Shown here: positions 22,618-22,966 of the stretch, piece by piece
Position numbering within the stretch: the first letter of the stretch is position 1
How the letters are laid out: each line of letters starts with the position of its first letter
From: CAZQSL01 sp964595945
Lineage (GTDB): Bacteria > UBP15 > UBA6099 > JAJRTR01
Direction of reading: 5' to 3'
DNA: 22,966 nucleotides
NCBI GenBank assembly: GCA_964595945.1
Contig: CAZQSL010000051.1
Coordinates: forward strand, 1-22,966
Made by a program: the position numbers and the translations under genes
Notes under the pieces: model-generated
Databases searched by the model: none
Seen by the model: only the letters and a program-made list of their open reading frames with translations
Told to the model about the DNA's origin: nothing

Positions 22618-22966
22618 ATGAGCATGCGCAAAAACAAACACAACGTAATCTCATCCCTTGCCATCAGCGGCATCGCACTCGCACTCGCCATAATGATCGC
22701 CGGCTGCGGCGGCGGTGGCGGCGGCCTCGCCGCAGCCGGCACCGCACTCGCCGTCTTCTCCGATCACGACAAAAACGACAATCCGATCATCCCGGTCCTG
22801 CCCGGACACCCCGGCAGACTCGTCTTCTACACCGACCGCTCACCAGCCTTCCCAAAAAGCATCGTAGCCACCGATGCCACAGGAGACGCCGTCGTCGGAG
22901 TCGCCTACAACCTCAATTCCGAACAAACCCCATACTCAACGATCAATTTCACATTCACCGATCCCA
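22618..22966 (+). CDS. Lipoprotein with poly-Gly spacer, 5' part only (runs off right edge)
   Basis: The frame is open from ATG 22618 to the window edge (116 codons). The product starts MSMRKNKHNV and has a hydrophobic stretch ending in lipobox MIAGC with Cys30, followed by six Gly. Gly at +2 suggests outer-membrane sorting. The mature part begins with Ala/Gly-rich sequence, then DHDKNDNPIIPVLPGHPGRL and a beta-rich segment starting LVFYTDRS. The AGC-GGGG pattern matches the lipoprotein at 4711-6504, suggesting a shared lineage habit for exported lipoproteins. The RBS is weak (ACGGGA); a second ATG two codons in is possible. The 3' end and function are unknown. Confidence 0.8.
   Translation, partial: MSMRKNKHNVISSLAISGIALALAIMIAGCGGGGGGLAAAGTALAVFSDHDKNDNPIIPVLPGHPGRLVFYTDRSPAFPKSIVATDATGDAVVGVAYNLNSEQTPYSTINFTFTDP

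Noticed and set aside
1..22966. CRISPR arrays, tRNA or rRNA genes, riboswitches
   Set aside because: No regularly spaced repeats, cloverleaf sequences or conserved riboswitch cores were seen by eye; a covariance-model search would settle this.

Overview
The window carries about 17 protein-coding genes, one broken gene and several repeat-like elements. The coding potential points to an uncultured-type bacterium with a diderm (Gram-negative-like) envelope. Evidence for this is an exported beta-barrel protein ending in Phe, two lipoproteins with clear lipoboxes, a LolA/DUF1571-like exported protein and several Sec signal peptides. Sigma-70-like promoters (TTGACA / TATAAT, 16-19 bp spacers) and GGAGG-type ribosome binding sites are easy to see. 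TTG and GTG starts are common. I cannot assign a phylum. No rRNA, tRNA, CRISPR array or intact transposase is visible.

Layout. 1-1487: the 5' part of an unrecognised gene running off the left edge, a 30-bp repeat copy, and a degraded beta-barrel gene. 1488-4207: a DUF58 (vWA) protein followed by a sigma-54 activator whose N-terminal domain looks like a catalytically dead low-molecular-weight phosphatase/ArsC. 4208-4650: an AT-rich non-coding island with a nested palindrome. 4651-8307 (minus strand): a three-gene exported operon of beta-barrel, FecR-domain protein and Ig-like lipoprotein, with a good promoter and a strong terminator. It is divergent from a hybrid histidine kinase (8468-10822). 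10823-11199: the second 30-bp repeat copy and a REP-like inverted repeat.

11200-16113: an alpha/beta hydrolase, a DUF1805 protein, an operon of an exported calcineurin-like phosphoesterase and histidyl-tRNA synthetase (hisS), and a YtxH protein. 16235-18513: a membrane-anchored sialidase-like propeller divergent from rdgB (dITP/XTP pyrophosphatase), then a possible small zinc-ribbon membrane protein. 18807-22966: a PIG-L/LmbE deacetylase divergent from a glyoxalase-fold protein, a PlsC-type acyltransferase divergent from a LolA-like exported protein, and the start of a second Gly-rich lipoprotein.

Most of the window is ordinary housekeeping and envelope genes. The parts most worth a second look are the pseudo-phosphatase/PAS/sigma-54 activator paired with DUF58, and the barrel/FecR/Ig-lipoprotein operon facing an orphan hybrid kinase. 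The scattered short repeats and palindromes come next.
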